In this document: piece after piece, positions 26,147 through 33,853 of the stretch
Layout: each line of letters opens with the position of its first letter
Position numbering within the stretch: position 1 is the first letter of the stretch
Assembly (NCBI GenBank): GCA_900551325.1
Contig: URVM01000010.1
Span: forward strand, 1 to 64,000
From: an uncultured Eubacteriales bacterium
GTDB taxonomy: Bacteria > Bacillota > Clostridia > Lachnospirales > Cellulosilyticaceae
DNA: 64,000 nt
Direction: 5' to 3'
Notes under the pieces: generated by a model
Told to the model about the DNA's origin: nothing
The model's input: the letters and a program-made list of their open reading frames with translations, nothing else
Databases searched by the model: none
Made by a program: the position numbers and the translations under genes

Positions 26147-26881
26147 ATGGCAATTAATTCACAAGCTGAAGAATTTGTACGAACATACAACGACCTAGAT
26201 AGACACCTAAGAAAGAAATATGGGTTAGATGATTACAAAAATTATTCGGATGTAATTAATCTAGCTTCACAAAAAGATAAGTATGTCAACAAATACAAAG
26301 AACATTTAAAGACATTTGGTAATCTAAGAAATGCAATCGTACATCATTTAAGTTCGGAATATTGTGAAACTATTGCAGAACCTCATCCTCGTGTGAATAT
26401 TTTGTTTGACAAAATGAAAAACGATATTATGGATCCACCCAAAGCACTACATACATTAGCAATTCCAATTGATAAGGTTTATAAAACACATCTAGATGAG
26501 AATGTATTGGAAGTAATGAGACATATGAATAAAAACGCTTATACACATGTCCCTGTTATGAAAGATGATATTGTAATAGGTGTATTTAGTGAGAATACTT
26601 TATTTAGTTATATAGTCAAAAATGAAGTAGCTATTATAGAATCAACTACAACAATAGCTGAATTTGGTGAGTTCCTCCCATTGAATCAGCATGAAAGTGA
26701 ATGCTTTGAGTTTGTTAATAAAAATGCTTCTGTAATAGATATTGAAGAACTGTTTTCAAAAAACTTAGTTAATGGCAAACGTTTATCCGTTATATTTATT
26801 ACCCACAGCGGACGACCAATTGAAAAAATACTTGGGATTATTACTGCTTGGGATGTTGCTGGATACAAAGAGAGTAATTGA
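26147..26881 (+). CDS. HEPN-like/CBS-pair fusion protein
   Basis: A 244-residue protein. Residues about 1-95 are helical and contain L-R61-N-A-I-V-H66-H, which fits the R-x4-H signature of HEPN domains, a fold found in many RNase toxins and defence proteins. Residues about 105-240 form a CBS pair (VLEVMRHMNKNAYTHVPVMKDD...VIGVFSENTLFSYI and a second half ending ILGIITAWDVAGY), a nucleotide- or SAM-sensing module. This suggests a nucleotide-controlled RNase or its regulator. GAGGAGAGA supports the start. An uncharacterised gene follows after 11 bases. Confidence 0.65.
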   Translation: MAINSQAEEFVRTYNDLDRHLRKKYGLDDYKNYSDVINLASQKDKYVNKYKEHLKTFGNLRNAIVHHLSSEYCETIAEPHPRVNILFDKMKNDIMDPPKALHTLAIPIDKVYKTHLDENVLEVMRHMNKNAYTHVPVMKDDIVIGVFSENTLFSYIVKNEVAIIESTTTIAEFGEFLPLNQHESECFEFVNKNASVIDIEELFSKNLVNGKRLSVIFITHSGRPIEKILGIITAWDVAGYKESN

Positions 26882-26892
26882 GGTGAAAGGAT

Positions 26893-27906
26893 ATGAATAC
26901 ACAAGGGTGGATTAGAGGGTTAATAGCACATAATGTATCAGCTGAAAAATATATGAAATGGGTATGTAATGTACTGAGTAGAGAATTACTAACAAAAATT
27001 GATGTTTCAGTAGGTCAAGACAGTATAATGTTACAAATAGCTGGAAAGCAGTTACTTATCACCAACGAGGAAATTAGCACGTTACAGAAGCGTAGTAACT
27101 ATGCATTAGATCGGGCGTTATTATTAAGATTTGAAACATTAGGTATTAAGGTTAATCCAAGTCAAAGCCAATACTTAAATTATTGTGTTGGAAATTATAT
27201 AGGTGCCATAATTCAACATCAAGAAACAGGTACTTTAAATACACAATTAAACAAAGAATATCTTAATAAGATTGCTAAGTTCACAAATATTACAGATACA
27301 GATCAATTTATTAATATCATATATAACTTTATGTTGAATTATCGTTGCTATCCTAATGTATTTACTGATGCAGGAATAGCCCAAGATAAGAAGTTAAAAG
27401 AAAAAAGATACTTAAATTACTCGGATGACCAAAAATTCATTTCAATTCATCGATTAGAAACCTTTTTACAAAAAGTATTTTACAAAGACATACTAGAGGG
27501 TTTAAATGAATCATATGGATGTATTGGCAGACTAGATGAGACACACGGTATAGTTTTGATGCACTTTACAATGTGTAAAGGAATTGAAATTAATAACAAT
27601 TTATTTGAGACAGCATTGCAAATTCAAAATCGTACTATTAAGTTTGTAATTCAAGCTGTGCAATACGAAAGATCTACAACTAGTATGCTCACATCAGAGA
27701 TTATAAAGTATATGAATTATCAAAAAGGTAAAAATGACTTTAACCGAGTTAACCTTGGATTAAAACATGCGTATATTTCATTGACAAAGCGATTAGATAA
27801 AGAGGTCTATGAATACACCACAGAAGAATTACAGGTAATCTATACTAGAGTATTTAGTGAAGTTCGTACATTATCAACAGAATTCATCAATCAACTACAA
27901 AAATAA
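26893..27906 (+). CDS. uncharacterised partner of the HEPN-CBS gene
   Basis: A 337-residue protein that I do not recognise. It has no signal peptide, no membrane segment and no obvious nucleotide-binding or metal motif. It appears mostly helical and rich in Asn, Gln, Lys and Tyr, consistent with its AT-rich DNA. GAGGTGAAAGG starts at the stop codon of the upstream gene, so translation is probably coupled. Proximity argues that the two proteins act together. Confidence 0.6.
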   Translation: MNTQGWIRGLIAHNVSAEKYMKWVCNVLSRELLTKIDVSVGQDSIMLQIAGKQLLITNEEISTLQKRSNYALDRALLLRFETLGIKVNPSQSQYLNYCVGNYIGAIIQHQETGTLNTQLNKEYLNKIAKFTNITDTDQFINIIYNFMLNYRCYPNVFTDAGIAQDKKLKEKRYLNYSDDQKFISIHRLETFLQKVFYKDILEGLNESYGCIGRLDETHGIVLMHFTMCKGIEINNNLFETALQIQNRTIKFVIQAVQYERSTTSMLTSEIIKYMNYQKGKNDFNRVNLGLKHAYISLTKRLDKEVYEYTTEELQVIYTRVFSEVRTLSTEFINQLQK

Positions 27907-28105
27907 ATGCTTAATTAAATAGTTTAAATAAGCCTTGGCAAACAATCAAAGACAATCGAAGTGTTTGTTACCAAACTTTATATAATTGTATGTAGAGGTG
28001 TAGATTAAGTTAGTACAAGTGTTTATATTGTTATATAACCAGTATAGATAACTTTATTGCTAGTTACTAAATGCTATAAATATTAGTTTGTTAAAGGAGA
28101 ACAAC

Positions 28106-28322
28106 ATGAAGTGTATTATCGAAGCATTATTTATTGATAGAGAGGGCACGATTGGATGATATGTTATCAGCTCATCAAGCTGACATGCAGGCTATACTTG
28201 TTAAAACAGGTGCTGGTGAAGAGGCTTTAGGGAAGCATTATCATAAGTGGCTAAATTGTGAACCACTATATACTGCCGAAAACATCTTAGATGCAGTTCA
28301 TTGGCTATTAAAAGAAAAGTAG
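28106..28322 (+). pseudogene. HAD-family phosphatase, internal deletion and frameshift
   Basis: After a good ribosome site (AAAGGAG), the first 17 codons read MKCIIEALFIDREGTIG, the DxDGT-type start of a class III HAD phosphatase, and then hit TGA. In another frame, directly overlapping, the C-terminal part of such an enzyme follows (RLDDMLSAHQADMQAILVKTGAG...). About 100 central codons are absent and the frame has shifted. The junction sequence CGATTGGATGATATG would fit both the G-T-I-G-G and the G-D-R-L-D-D-M coding segments, so a deletion between short direct repeats is plausible. Confidence 0.75.
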
Positions 28323-28338
28323 TAGAGGAGAAGAGTTT

Positions 28339-28989
28339 ATGGCATCTAGAATAATGCATTACACAGTAGCACATATTATTGCAGAGAAGATTTCTATTAA
28401 AGACATGAATAAATTTATATTAGGTAATTTAGAACCGGATTTATCTCACCAAGATGATGGCAGCTATACAGTAGCTCACTTTATTAGGAAAAACAACACA
28501 CTTAATACTAAAGGAATAGATTGGGTTGAGTTTGTCCAACATTATAAAGAAAATATACTGGAAGATGATGAAGTTCTAGGTTATTTTGTACATCTCATTA
28601 CAGATGCTTGGTGGATAAAAAACATTAGAGATAAGCATATTCGCAAGTATTCTCCTGAAAAAAGAAAAGAGTTAACCGTTAAAGGATATAGAGAGATGTA
28701 TAGATATAATAGGGTATTTATACATAAGTATCAATTAAAGAACACAATATATACAATTGATAGCCTAAAAGTAAATGAAGCTCACATAAAGTATAAAGAT
28801 TACTTAATCAATGAATTAGTAACTGACTTTGCTCAAAATCACATACCTAATGAAGTGTTTGAAGTTTATCCGTATAAAGATATTATGGATTTTATAGAAT
28901 TAAGTGTTCAAAAAAGTATAAATGAAATCAAAGCCCTTAGAATGAATAGACCATTAAGTGATCCAGAAGAATTTTATGTTGATCAATAA
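28339..28989 (+). CDS. phospholipase C-like metal-dependent hydrolase
   Basis: A 216-residue protein starting MASRIMHYTVAHIIAEK, with ILGNLEPDLS, YTVAHFIRK and LGYFVHLITDAWW. This distribution of His and Asp residues resembles the zinc-dependent phospholipase C/S1-P1 nuclease fold found in many Firmicute proteins annotated as hydrolases. There is no signal peptide, so it should be cytoplasmic. GTAGAGGAG precedes the ATG. Function is inferred from the family pattern only. Confidence 0.55.
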   Translation: MASRIMHYTVAHIIAEKISIKDMNKFILGNLEPDLSHQDDGSYTVAHFIRKNNTLNTKGIDWVEFVQHYKENILEDDEVLGYFVHLITDAWWIKNIRDKHIRKYSPEKRKELTVKGYREMYRYNRVFIHKYQLKNTIYTIDSLKVNEAHIKYKDYLINELVTDFAQNHIPNEVFEVYPYKDIMDFIELSVQKSINEIKALRMNRPLSDPEEFYVDQ

Positions 28990-29001
28990 ATAGGATATAT
29001 A

Positions 29002-29058
29002 ATCACCTATAAAGTAAATTATTTGATAGCAGAACAAGAGACTTTATAGGTGGTTTTT
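29002..29058 (+). terminator. intrinsic terminator after the hydrolase gene
   Basis: ATCACCTATAAAGT pairs with ACTTTATAGGTGGT (14 base pairs, one G-U) and is followed by TTTT. Confidence 0.8.
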
Positions 29059-29078
29059 GAGTATAAGAAGAGGACTTT

Positions 29079-29136
29079 ACTTATACAATAAACTATTCGC
29101 GAAACGATAGTTTTACGAATAGTTTATTGTATAAGT
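29079..29136. repeat. perfect 21-base inverted repeat
   Basis: Two perfectly complementary 21-base arms (29079-29099 and 29116-29136) are separated by 16 bases. The left arm starts ACTTATACAATAAACT. An inner, competing pairing (AAACTAT with ATAGTTT at the loop) is also possible. There is no T-run directly after either arm. It lies between converging genes, just after another terminator. Confidence 0.7.
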
Positions 29137-29191
29137 AGCTAAAAGAGGTCTTTTATACTTCTAGCTACCTTATTTACTTTAGATCTTTTAT

Positions 29192-29755
29192 TTATTCCAT
29201 GTTCTTTATTTGTTTCCATTCATCTTCAAGGATGGCCATTAAAATATCATCAGCATATTCTTTACCATTCCATATGGCATCACGAAATACGCCCTCTCGT
29301 TTAAAGCCAGCTGATAGATATGCTTTTTCAGCACGAGGATTAAATGAAAATACATTGAGTTCTAGTCGATGTAACTTTAATTTCTCAAAGGCAAAATCTC
29401 TTGTCATTTTTACTGCCCATGAGCCAATACCTTTACCTTGTTCATTAGAATGAAATATACATATACGGAAATTTGCACTTCTTGATTCCCAGTCAATTTC
29501 ATTGATAATACTTTCACCAATGATCCGTCCATCTGGTGCAATAATTAAAAAATAATATCTATCATCTGCCTCAATACATTTTGAAAAGAAATTTACAACT
29601 TCATCATAAGTAAATTCAGGTTTACAACCAGTGAGTCTAACTACTTCTTTATCTAAAGGATTAAAATTTTGTTGACAATAATTCTCCTTATCTTCTATCT
29701 GAGCTAAGCGCAGAATATAACCATCTTTTATCCCTATACACTCTTCTTTTTTCAT
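29192..29755 (-). CDS. GNAT acetyltransferase, RimJ/RimL type
   Basis: A 187-residue protein of the RimJ/RimL ribosomal-protein-acetyltransferase-like group. The acetyl-CoA loop reads FHSNEQGKGIGSWAVKMTRDFAF, the end FNPRAEKAYLSAGFKREGVFRD. TAGGAGA supports the start. It is monocistronic. A specific substrate is not predictable. Confidence 0.85.
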   Translation of the reverse strand: MKKEECIGIKDGYILRLAQIEDKENYCQQNFNPLDKEVVRLTGCKPEFTYDEVVNFFSKCIEADDRYYFLIIAPDGRIIGESIINEIDWESRSANFRICIFHSNEQGKGIGSWAVKMTRDFAFEKLKLHRLELNVFSFNPRAEKAYLSAGFKREGVFRDAIWNGKEYADDILMAILEDEWKQIKNME

Positions 29756-29904
29756 AAATAAGATTCTCCTAAATTCAATAATTATTGTACAGCTATTTCA
29801 TTTCATTATATAAATATTATTACACTAATGTAAATGCTTAATATAAAACACTTATTAGATATTGATTTTTTTATTTCGTATGTAGGTTTTAAAAGATTGT
29901 ATAT

Positions 29905-29948
29905 GAAAATAAATAAGCTATCTAACTCATAAAATTAGATAGCTTATT
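29905..29948 (-). terminator. terminator of the bil-like operon
   Basis: A perfect 14-base stem (AATAAGCTATCTAA / TTAGATAGCTTATT) follows the flavodoxin stop on the minus strand; the 3' flank is TTATTTTC. Confidence 0.75.
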
Positions 29949-29958
29949 GATATATAGG

Positions 29959-30471
29959 TTAATTTGATTGATTAATAATAGAATGAACTAATGTTTTTAA
30001 TTGAGTACAATCCTCTTCATTAGGATGTGCTAAGGCAGTTTCGTAATTGTGCATGAATGCTAGCAGTTTTTCATCACCTGGGCATGCTTGGAGCATTTTT
30101 TCGTATCTAGTTAGGACTGCAGCTGGCATTTTACCTTGACACATATAAGAGCCCACAATAGTATTTGAATCATCTATGTTTTGTGAAACATTGTGTAGGA
30201 GTCTGTCATAATAGGATGGATCACTACCAAAGCCTGCTGTTCCAAATAGAAAAATATGTTTATCTTTTAGGCTATGTAAAAATTCTTTCGTTTTTTCATC
30301 ACAAGTGCCTTTATCAGTCCAGAAACCAACAAAGATTAAGTCAGCTTGTGTACCTTCTTCTGAAGGTGCACCAAAGTAGTTACAATTTTTTGTATCTACT
30401 TCTTCTCTTATAGCTTCTGCTAACATTTTAGTATTGCCTGTTATACTACTATATACGATTGAATATTTCAT
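29959..30471 (-). CDS. bilS: flavodoxin-like protein, BilS-like
   Basis: A 170-residue flavodoxin-like protein starting KYSIVYSSITGNTKMLAEAI (FMN phosphate loop S-I-T-G-N-T), with DLIFVGFWTDKG as the second FMN loop. Its start codon directly follows the stop of the upstream OYE-type reductase gene. This matches the small flavodoxin, BilS, that accompanies the short form of bilirubin reductase BilR in gut Clostridia and is thought to feed electrons to it. The assignment rests on gene order and on the features of its neighbour. Confidence 0.72.
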   Translation of the reverse strand: MKYSIVYSSITGNTKMLAEAIREEVDTKNCNYFGAPSEEGTQADLIFVGFWTDKGTCDEKTKEFLHSLKDKHIFLFGTAGFGSDPSYYDRLLHNVSQNIDDSNTIVGSYMCQGKMPAAVLTRYEKMLQACPGDEKLLAFMHNYETALAHPNEEDCTQLKTLVHSIINQSN

Positions 30472-31578
30472 TTAGTTTGCCTCCTTATCATAAATACAAT
30501 GAACACCTTTATGAGCTTTGATACCACCAAGACATGCCTTGTTGCATCTTACGCAGTGTTTAATTTTCTTTTCCTTACCAGCAAGTACTTTATTTACCCA
30601 ATTTGGATCTGCAATAAGCTGACGACTCATAGCAGCACAGTCTATAATACCTTCTTCTAGTTTAGATTCTACAAAGTCTGGTGTAGATAAGCCACCTACA
30701 CCACATACGGGTAAGTTAGTATATTTTTTTACTTCTTGACAGTATTTTAAAAAGCATCCTTCACCTTTAAAATAGGGATGATTAGCTGGTGGAATGGTAT
30801 CAGTCAATTCACCGTGATTAGCTAATGTAACATGGAAACTATTCACGCCGGCCTCTTCTAGCATCTGAACAAAGTATGGGATTTCTTCTTCTAAAATACC
30901 TGCATTACCATAATGAGGATTCTCCTCACGTACTACCAATTTATAATCAATAGGTAGAGAAGGAAGTTGTTTGTGTATAGAGGTGATGGCTTCTCTTGCA
31001 AAACGCCCTCTATTTTCTAGACTACCTCCGTAGCAATCTTTCCTTTTATTAAAGAGTGAGGAACTAAAGCTACCACACATACGATCACCATGTACTTGAA
31101 CCATATCAAAGCCAGCCTTTTTGGCAAGTACAGCAGCAGTTCCAAAAGCCTCGGTAATCCTTTTAACCTTTGATTTAGGCATATTGGTTATATAGTTTGA
31201 AACCTCATTATTAAGTAAGGTTCTTAAATCATCACCTGAGATTTTCTTGGTGAGAATACCAGGAATATATTTAATCATTGCTTTCATATTAGAATCAGAT
31301 AGATGTAGCTGAGCACATATTTTACAGTTATGGACATGTACAATTTCAGCTAGTTTTTTATAATGAGCAAAGCCTTTTTTACTATAGAGAGATCCAAATA
31401 AGGATTTAGTTACTGGAACATCTCCAATAATAATCATGGAGCAGCCACCAGCAGCAATTTCTTCTATCTTTTTATAATAGTCTTCTTTTTTGAGACCGAA
31501 GGTTGTAGGTGCAAAAATAATAGGATTTTTAAGTTGTAGTTCACCAATTTGAATAGGCTTATTTATCTTTTCGTACAC
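30472..31578 (-). CDS. bilR: bilirubin reductase-like NADH:flavin oxidoreductase
   Basis: A 368-residue Old Yellow Enzyme-type protein with an FMN-binding TIM barrel (PIIFAPTTFG near the start, ICAQLH, YGGSLENRGRFAREA). A C-terminal cysteine set (CVRCNKACLGG) probably holds an iron-sulfur cluster. The active-site loop reads Q-V-H-G-D-R (HGDR at 163-166), not the H-G-A-H-G-Y-L of most 2,4-dienoyl-CoA reductase-type enzymes. HGDR is the signature described for BilR, which reduces bilirubin to urobilinogen. Translation starts at GTG after AAGGAGG. It overlaps the MarR gene by 20 bases. Confidence 0.8.
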   Translation of the reverse strand: MYEKINKPIQIGELQLKNPIIFAPTTFGLKKEDYYKKIEEIAAGGCSMIIIGDVPVTKSLFGSLYSKKGFAHYKKLAEIVHVHNCKICAQLHLSDSNMKAMIKYIPGILTKKISGDDLRTLLNNEVSNYITNMPKSKVKRITEAFGTAAVLAKKAGFDMVQVHGDRMCGSFSSSLFNKRKDCYGGSLENRGRFAREAITSIHKQLPSLPIDYKLVVREENPHYGNAGILEEEIPYFVQMLEEAGVNSFHVTLANHGELTDTIPPANHPYFKGEGCFLKYCQEVKKYTNLPVCGVGGLSTPDFVESKLEEGIIDCAAMSRQLIADPNWVNKVLAGKEKKIKHCVRCNKACLGGIKAHKGVHCIYDKEAN

Positions 31579-31999
31579 AAGGAATCCCTCCTTTATAAGG
31601 GATAAGTTGACTAAGAGAACTTATTAGATGAGTTTTTTCATCCTGACTTAAATGTTCCATAAGTTCATCATCCCACTGATTAAAAAGATCATAGCTTAAC
31701 TTAAAAGCAGCTTCCCCTTTTTCTGTAAGGTTTAAGACATAAGCACGTTTATCAGTAGCATTTTTTTCGCGCATAACAAAACCACTTTGTTGTAACTTAT
31801 CAATGGAACGGGTTGTGTGACCTGTATCTAGATTTAAATCACTAGAAAGTTTACCAGGTGAACAGTTCGGGTTCTTTCCTATATAAAGTATGAAAAAGAT
31901 GAGCCCTTGTGACAAGCCAATCTCTTGTAATTTTTCATTACAAAAGGTTGAGAAATGCTTATAAAGCATAGTTATAAAATAGGATAGAGTTTTATCCAT
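31559..31999 (-). CDS. bilQ: MarR-family regulator, BilQ-like
   Basis: A 146-residue winged-helix regulator (LSSDLNLDTGHTTRSIDKLQQSGFVMREKNATDKRAYVLNLTEKG). The ATG at 31999 fits the AAAGGAG site best; an in-frame GTG and ATG lie 6-9 bases upstream. It is the first gene of the operon with the BilR- and BilS-like genes, in the same order as the bilQ regulator seen in some Clostridia. Two palindromic sites flank its promoter, so it probably represses its own operon and responds to the substrate of the reductase. Confidence 0.75.
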   Translation of the reverse strand: MDKTLSYFITMLYKHFSTFCNEKLQEIGLSQGLIFFILYIGKNPNCSPGKLSSDLNLDTGHTTRSIDKLQQSGFVMREKNATDKRAYVLNLTEKGEAAFKLSYDLFNQWDDELMEHLSQDEKTHLISSLSQLIPYKGGIPCVRKDK

Positions 32000-32018
32000 T
32001 TTCATCACTCCTTTTATC

Positions 32019-32056
32019 TGACAAAGTCAATTATATACCTTTATCTGACTTTGTCA
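32019..32056 (-). promoter_or_regulatory. promoter with two MarR-type operators
   Basis: Two 11-base palindromes, TGACAAAGTCA (32019-32029) and TGACTTTGTCA (32046-32056), share the longer context TATCTGAC...GTCAA and are 27 bases apart. On the minus strand, TTGACA overlaps the upstream palindrome and TATAAT lies 16 bases further on. The second palindrome sits at about the transcription start. Confidence 0.8.
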
Positions 32057-32118
32057 AGTATATAAAATTATAAATTATCTTGAACCATATAAATAAATAA
32101 CCATCTATATTATATTTA

Positions 32119-32163
32119 AAAAGCCTATGAACTAGAGTACGATTTCTAGTTTCATAGGCTTTT
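32119..32163 (-). terminator. terminator after the amidohydrolase gene
   Basis: AAAAGCCTATGAACTAG pairs with CTAGTTTCATAGGCTTTT (one bulged base). It probably works in both directions, between the amidohydrolase end and the bil-like promoter. Confidence 0.8.
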
Positions 32164-32223
32164 ATTATGTGTATGAGGTTCATTTAATTATTATAGATAG
32201 TTGTTGGTATTAAGGAAGTAAAA

Positions 32224-33438
32224 TTATAAAGTACCAGATACGATTGTTCCCTTAAACATAACAGCTTTTCTATTAGAAATACGACCTACAGCTTCTGCCG
32301 AGCAAGAAGCATCTACAAAAATCATACTCGCTTCATCCCCAACATTTGGCCATTGGCGGTTACCTTTTTTATCTAAAGGTGTTACACCATTTGTAATAAA
32401 GCCAAGAGCACGTGTTAATGAATATTCATCAATCCAACCAAATTTTTCTGCCATTCTACTTGCTCTTTGAAGTAGATCTCCGCTACCAAAAGGACTCCAA
32501 TGGTCATTAATATTGTCATTAATAATATGAGTTTGTACACCTTTTTCATAAAGAAGGGGTACTGGTGGTGCTGGCACATCTATTGGAGAGGTGGTAGCTA
32601 AGCTAATTTGAAGGTCAGCTAGTATATGGGCTAATTCACTTACTTCTTCAATCGGGCTATCCCCTAAGCAATAGGCATGACTAATATTGACTCTCCCCTG
32701 CCATTTAGCATCTTCAACAATCTCAGTAAGGCGTTTAATGGTATACATACCAAGAGAACCACCATTATGTAAATGGATATCTACATCTGCATCAAACTCT
32801 ACAGCAATATCCATCATTTGATTTAATGAAGCTTCAATATTATTATCAATAGTTGCAGGATCTAGACCACCTACGATTTTTACACCATTTCGCATCGCTT
32901 CCTTCATAAAAGGAACGGAGTTGCTACGGAGTAAGCCATGCTGAGGAAAAGCTACTAACTCATAATCTAATTTATCTTTATAAGTTTCTAAGGCTGCCTT
33001 AACACGTTCCATATTTCCAAGACCTACAACAGGGTCCACATTACAGTGTACGCGTGCAAAAGTAACCCCATATTCTGTAATAAGTTTAAGCAAGCTTTCA
33101 GCTCTTTCTTGTGTATGTCCTAATGCGCGGGTAAGAAAACCTTCTTCTTCTTTAATCCTGTCAAAAACACTAACAAATGGTGTGCTTGCCTTCCATGGGC
33201 CACCAAAATGCCCTTTATCTAAATGAATATGCTTTTCTTTTAAGGATGGTAATACTAATAAATGCTTACCGTCTATAATAGGTGTTTCATCTTTATTTAT
33301 TTCATCTGTTTGCATAGCAATAATTTTGCCATCTTCAATAAGTAAATGCCATAGCTTTGTCTTGGTACCAATAATAGCTTCATTTTCGTATAGGAAACCT
33401 TCTTCTAATAAAATATTGCTTAACCAAAATCTTTTCAT
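32224..33438 (-). CDS. cytosine deaminase-like amidohydrolase
   Basis: A 404-residue metal-dependent deaminase of the CodA-like amidohydrolase group. The first metal motif reads KHIHLDKGHFGGPW, then ARVHCNVDP, VDIHLHNGG and ISHAYCLG, with ND...PFGSGDLL giving the late Asp. The substrate could be cytosine, isocytosine or a related ring compound. The start at 33438 (MKRFW) has AAAGGGG ten bases upstream; an in-frame ATG farther upstream has none. It is divergent from a flavin-reductase lipoprotein gene. Confidence 0.78.
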   Translation of the reverse strand: MKRFWLSNILLEEGFLYENEAIIGTKTKLWHLLIEDGKIIAMQTDEINKDETPIIDGKHLLVLPSLKEKHIHLDKGHFGGPWKASTPFVSVFDRIKEEEGFLTRALGHTQERAESLLKLITEYGVTFARVHCNVDPVVGLGNMERVKAALETYKDKLDYELVAFPQHGLLRSNSVPFMKEAMRNGVKIVGGLDPATIDNNIEASLNQMMDIAVEFDADVDIHLHNGGSLGMYTIKRLTEIVEDAKWQGRVNISHAYCLGDSPIEEVSELAHILADLQISLATTSPIDVPAPPVPLLYEKGVQTHIINDNINDHWSPFGSGDLLQRASRMAEKFGWIDEYSLTRALGFITNGVTPLDKKGNRQWPNVGDEASMIFVDASCSAEAVGRISNRKAVMFKGTIVSGTL

Positions 33439-33853
33439 TGTTGCAAAACCCCTTTCATTAAACAATTGGTCTGTTGAAGAGACTTCTTGTTCTTTTATAG
33501 TATTTTATAGTTTTTGTTGTGCTAACTAGAATATTATACTAATACTGCTATAGTAATATCAATATTTTTCTACTTATCAAAAATTACTGTCTTTATAATG
33601 GTTAGCTTCTAATAGTTACTTATAATAGTAGGAAAAGTAATTATCTTGAAAATTAGCAATGCTATGTCTATCAGATAAATTAATTAATTAACAATTTATC
33701 TTCGTAAAAAATAGTCATTTATAATCCTAAAATTAAATATAAAATGTGATTATATTACGTTTTTGTACTAAAATTGTTTTTTGTATTTATTATTTATGTT
33801 TACTATGGTATACTCAATTTGTTAAAAAAATATCTATTTCAAAGGAGTTTATA
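33439..33853. other. divergent intergenic region
   Basis: A 415-base AT-rich stretch between divergent genes. TGGTATACT at 33806-33814 is a good extended -10 for the lipoprotein gene. An imperfect inverted repeat around 33533-33562 (ATTATACTAATACTG / CTATAGTAATAT) is the only other structure that I noticed. No gene is evident. Confidence 0.4.
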
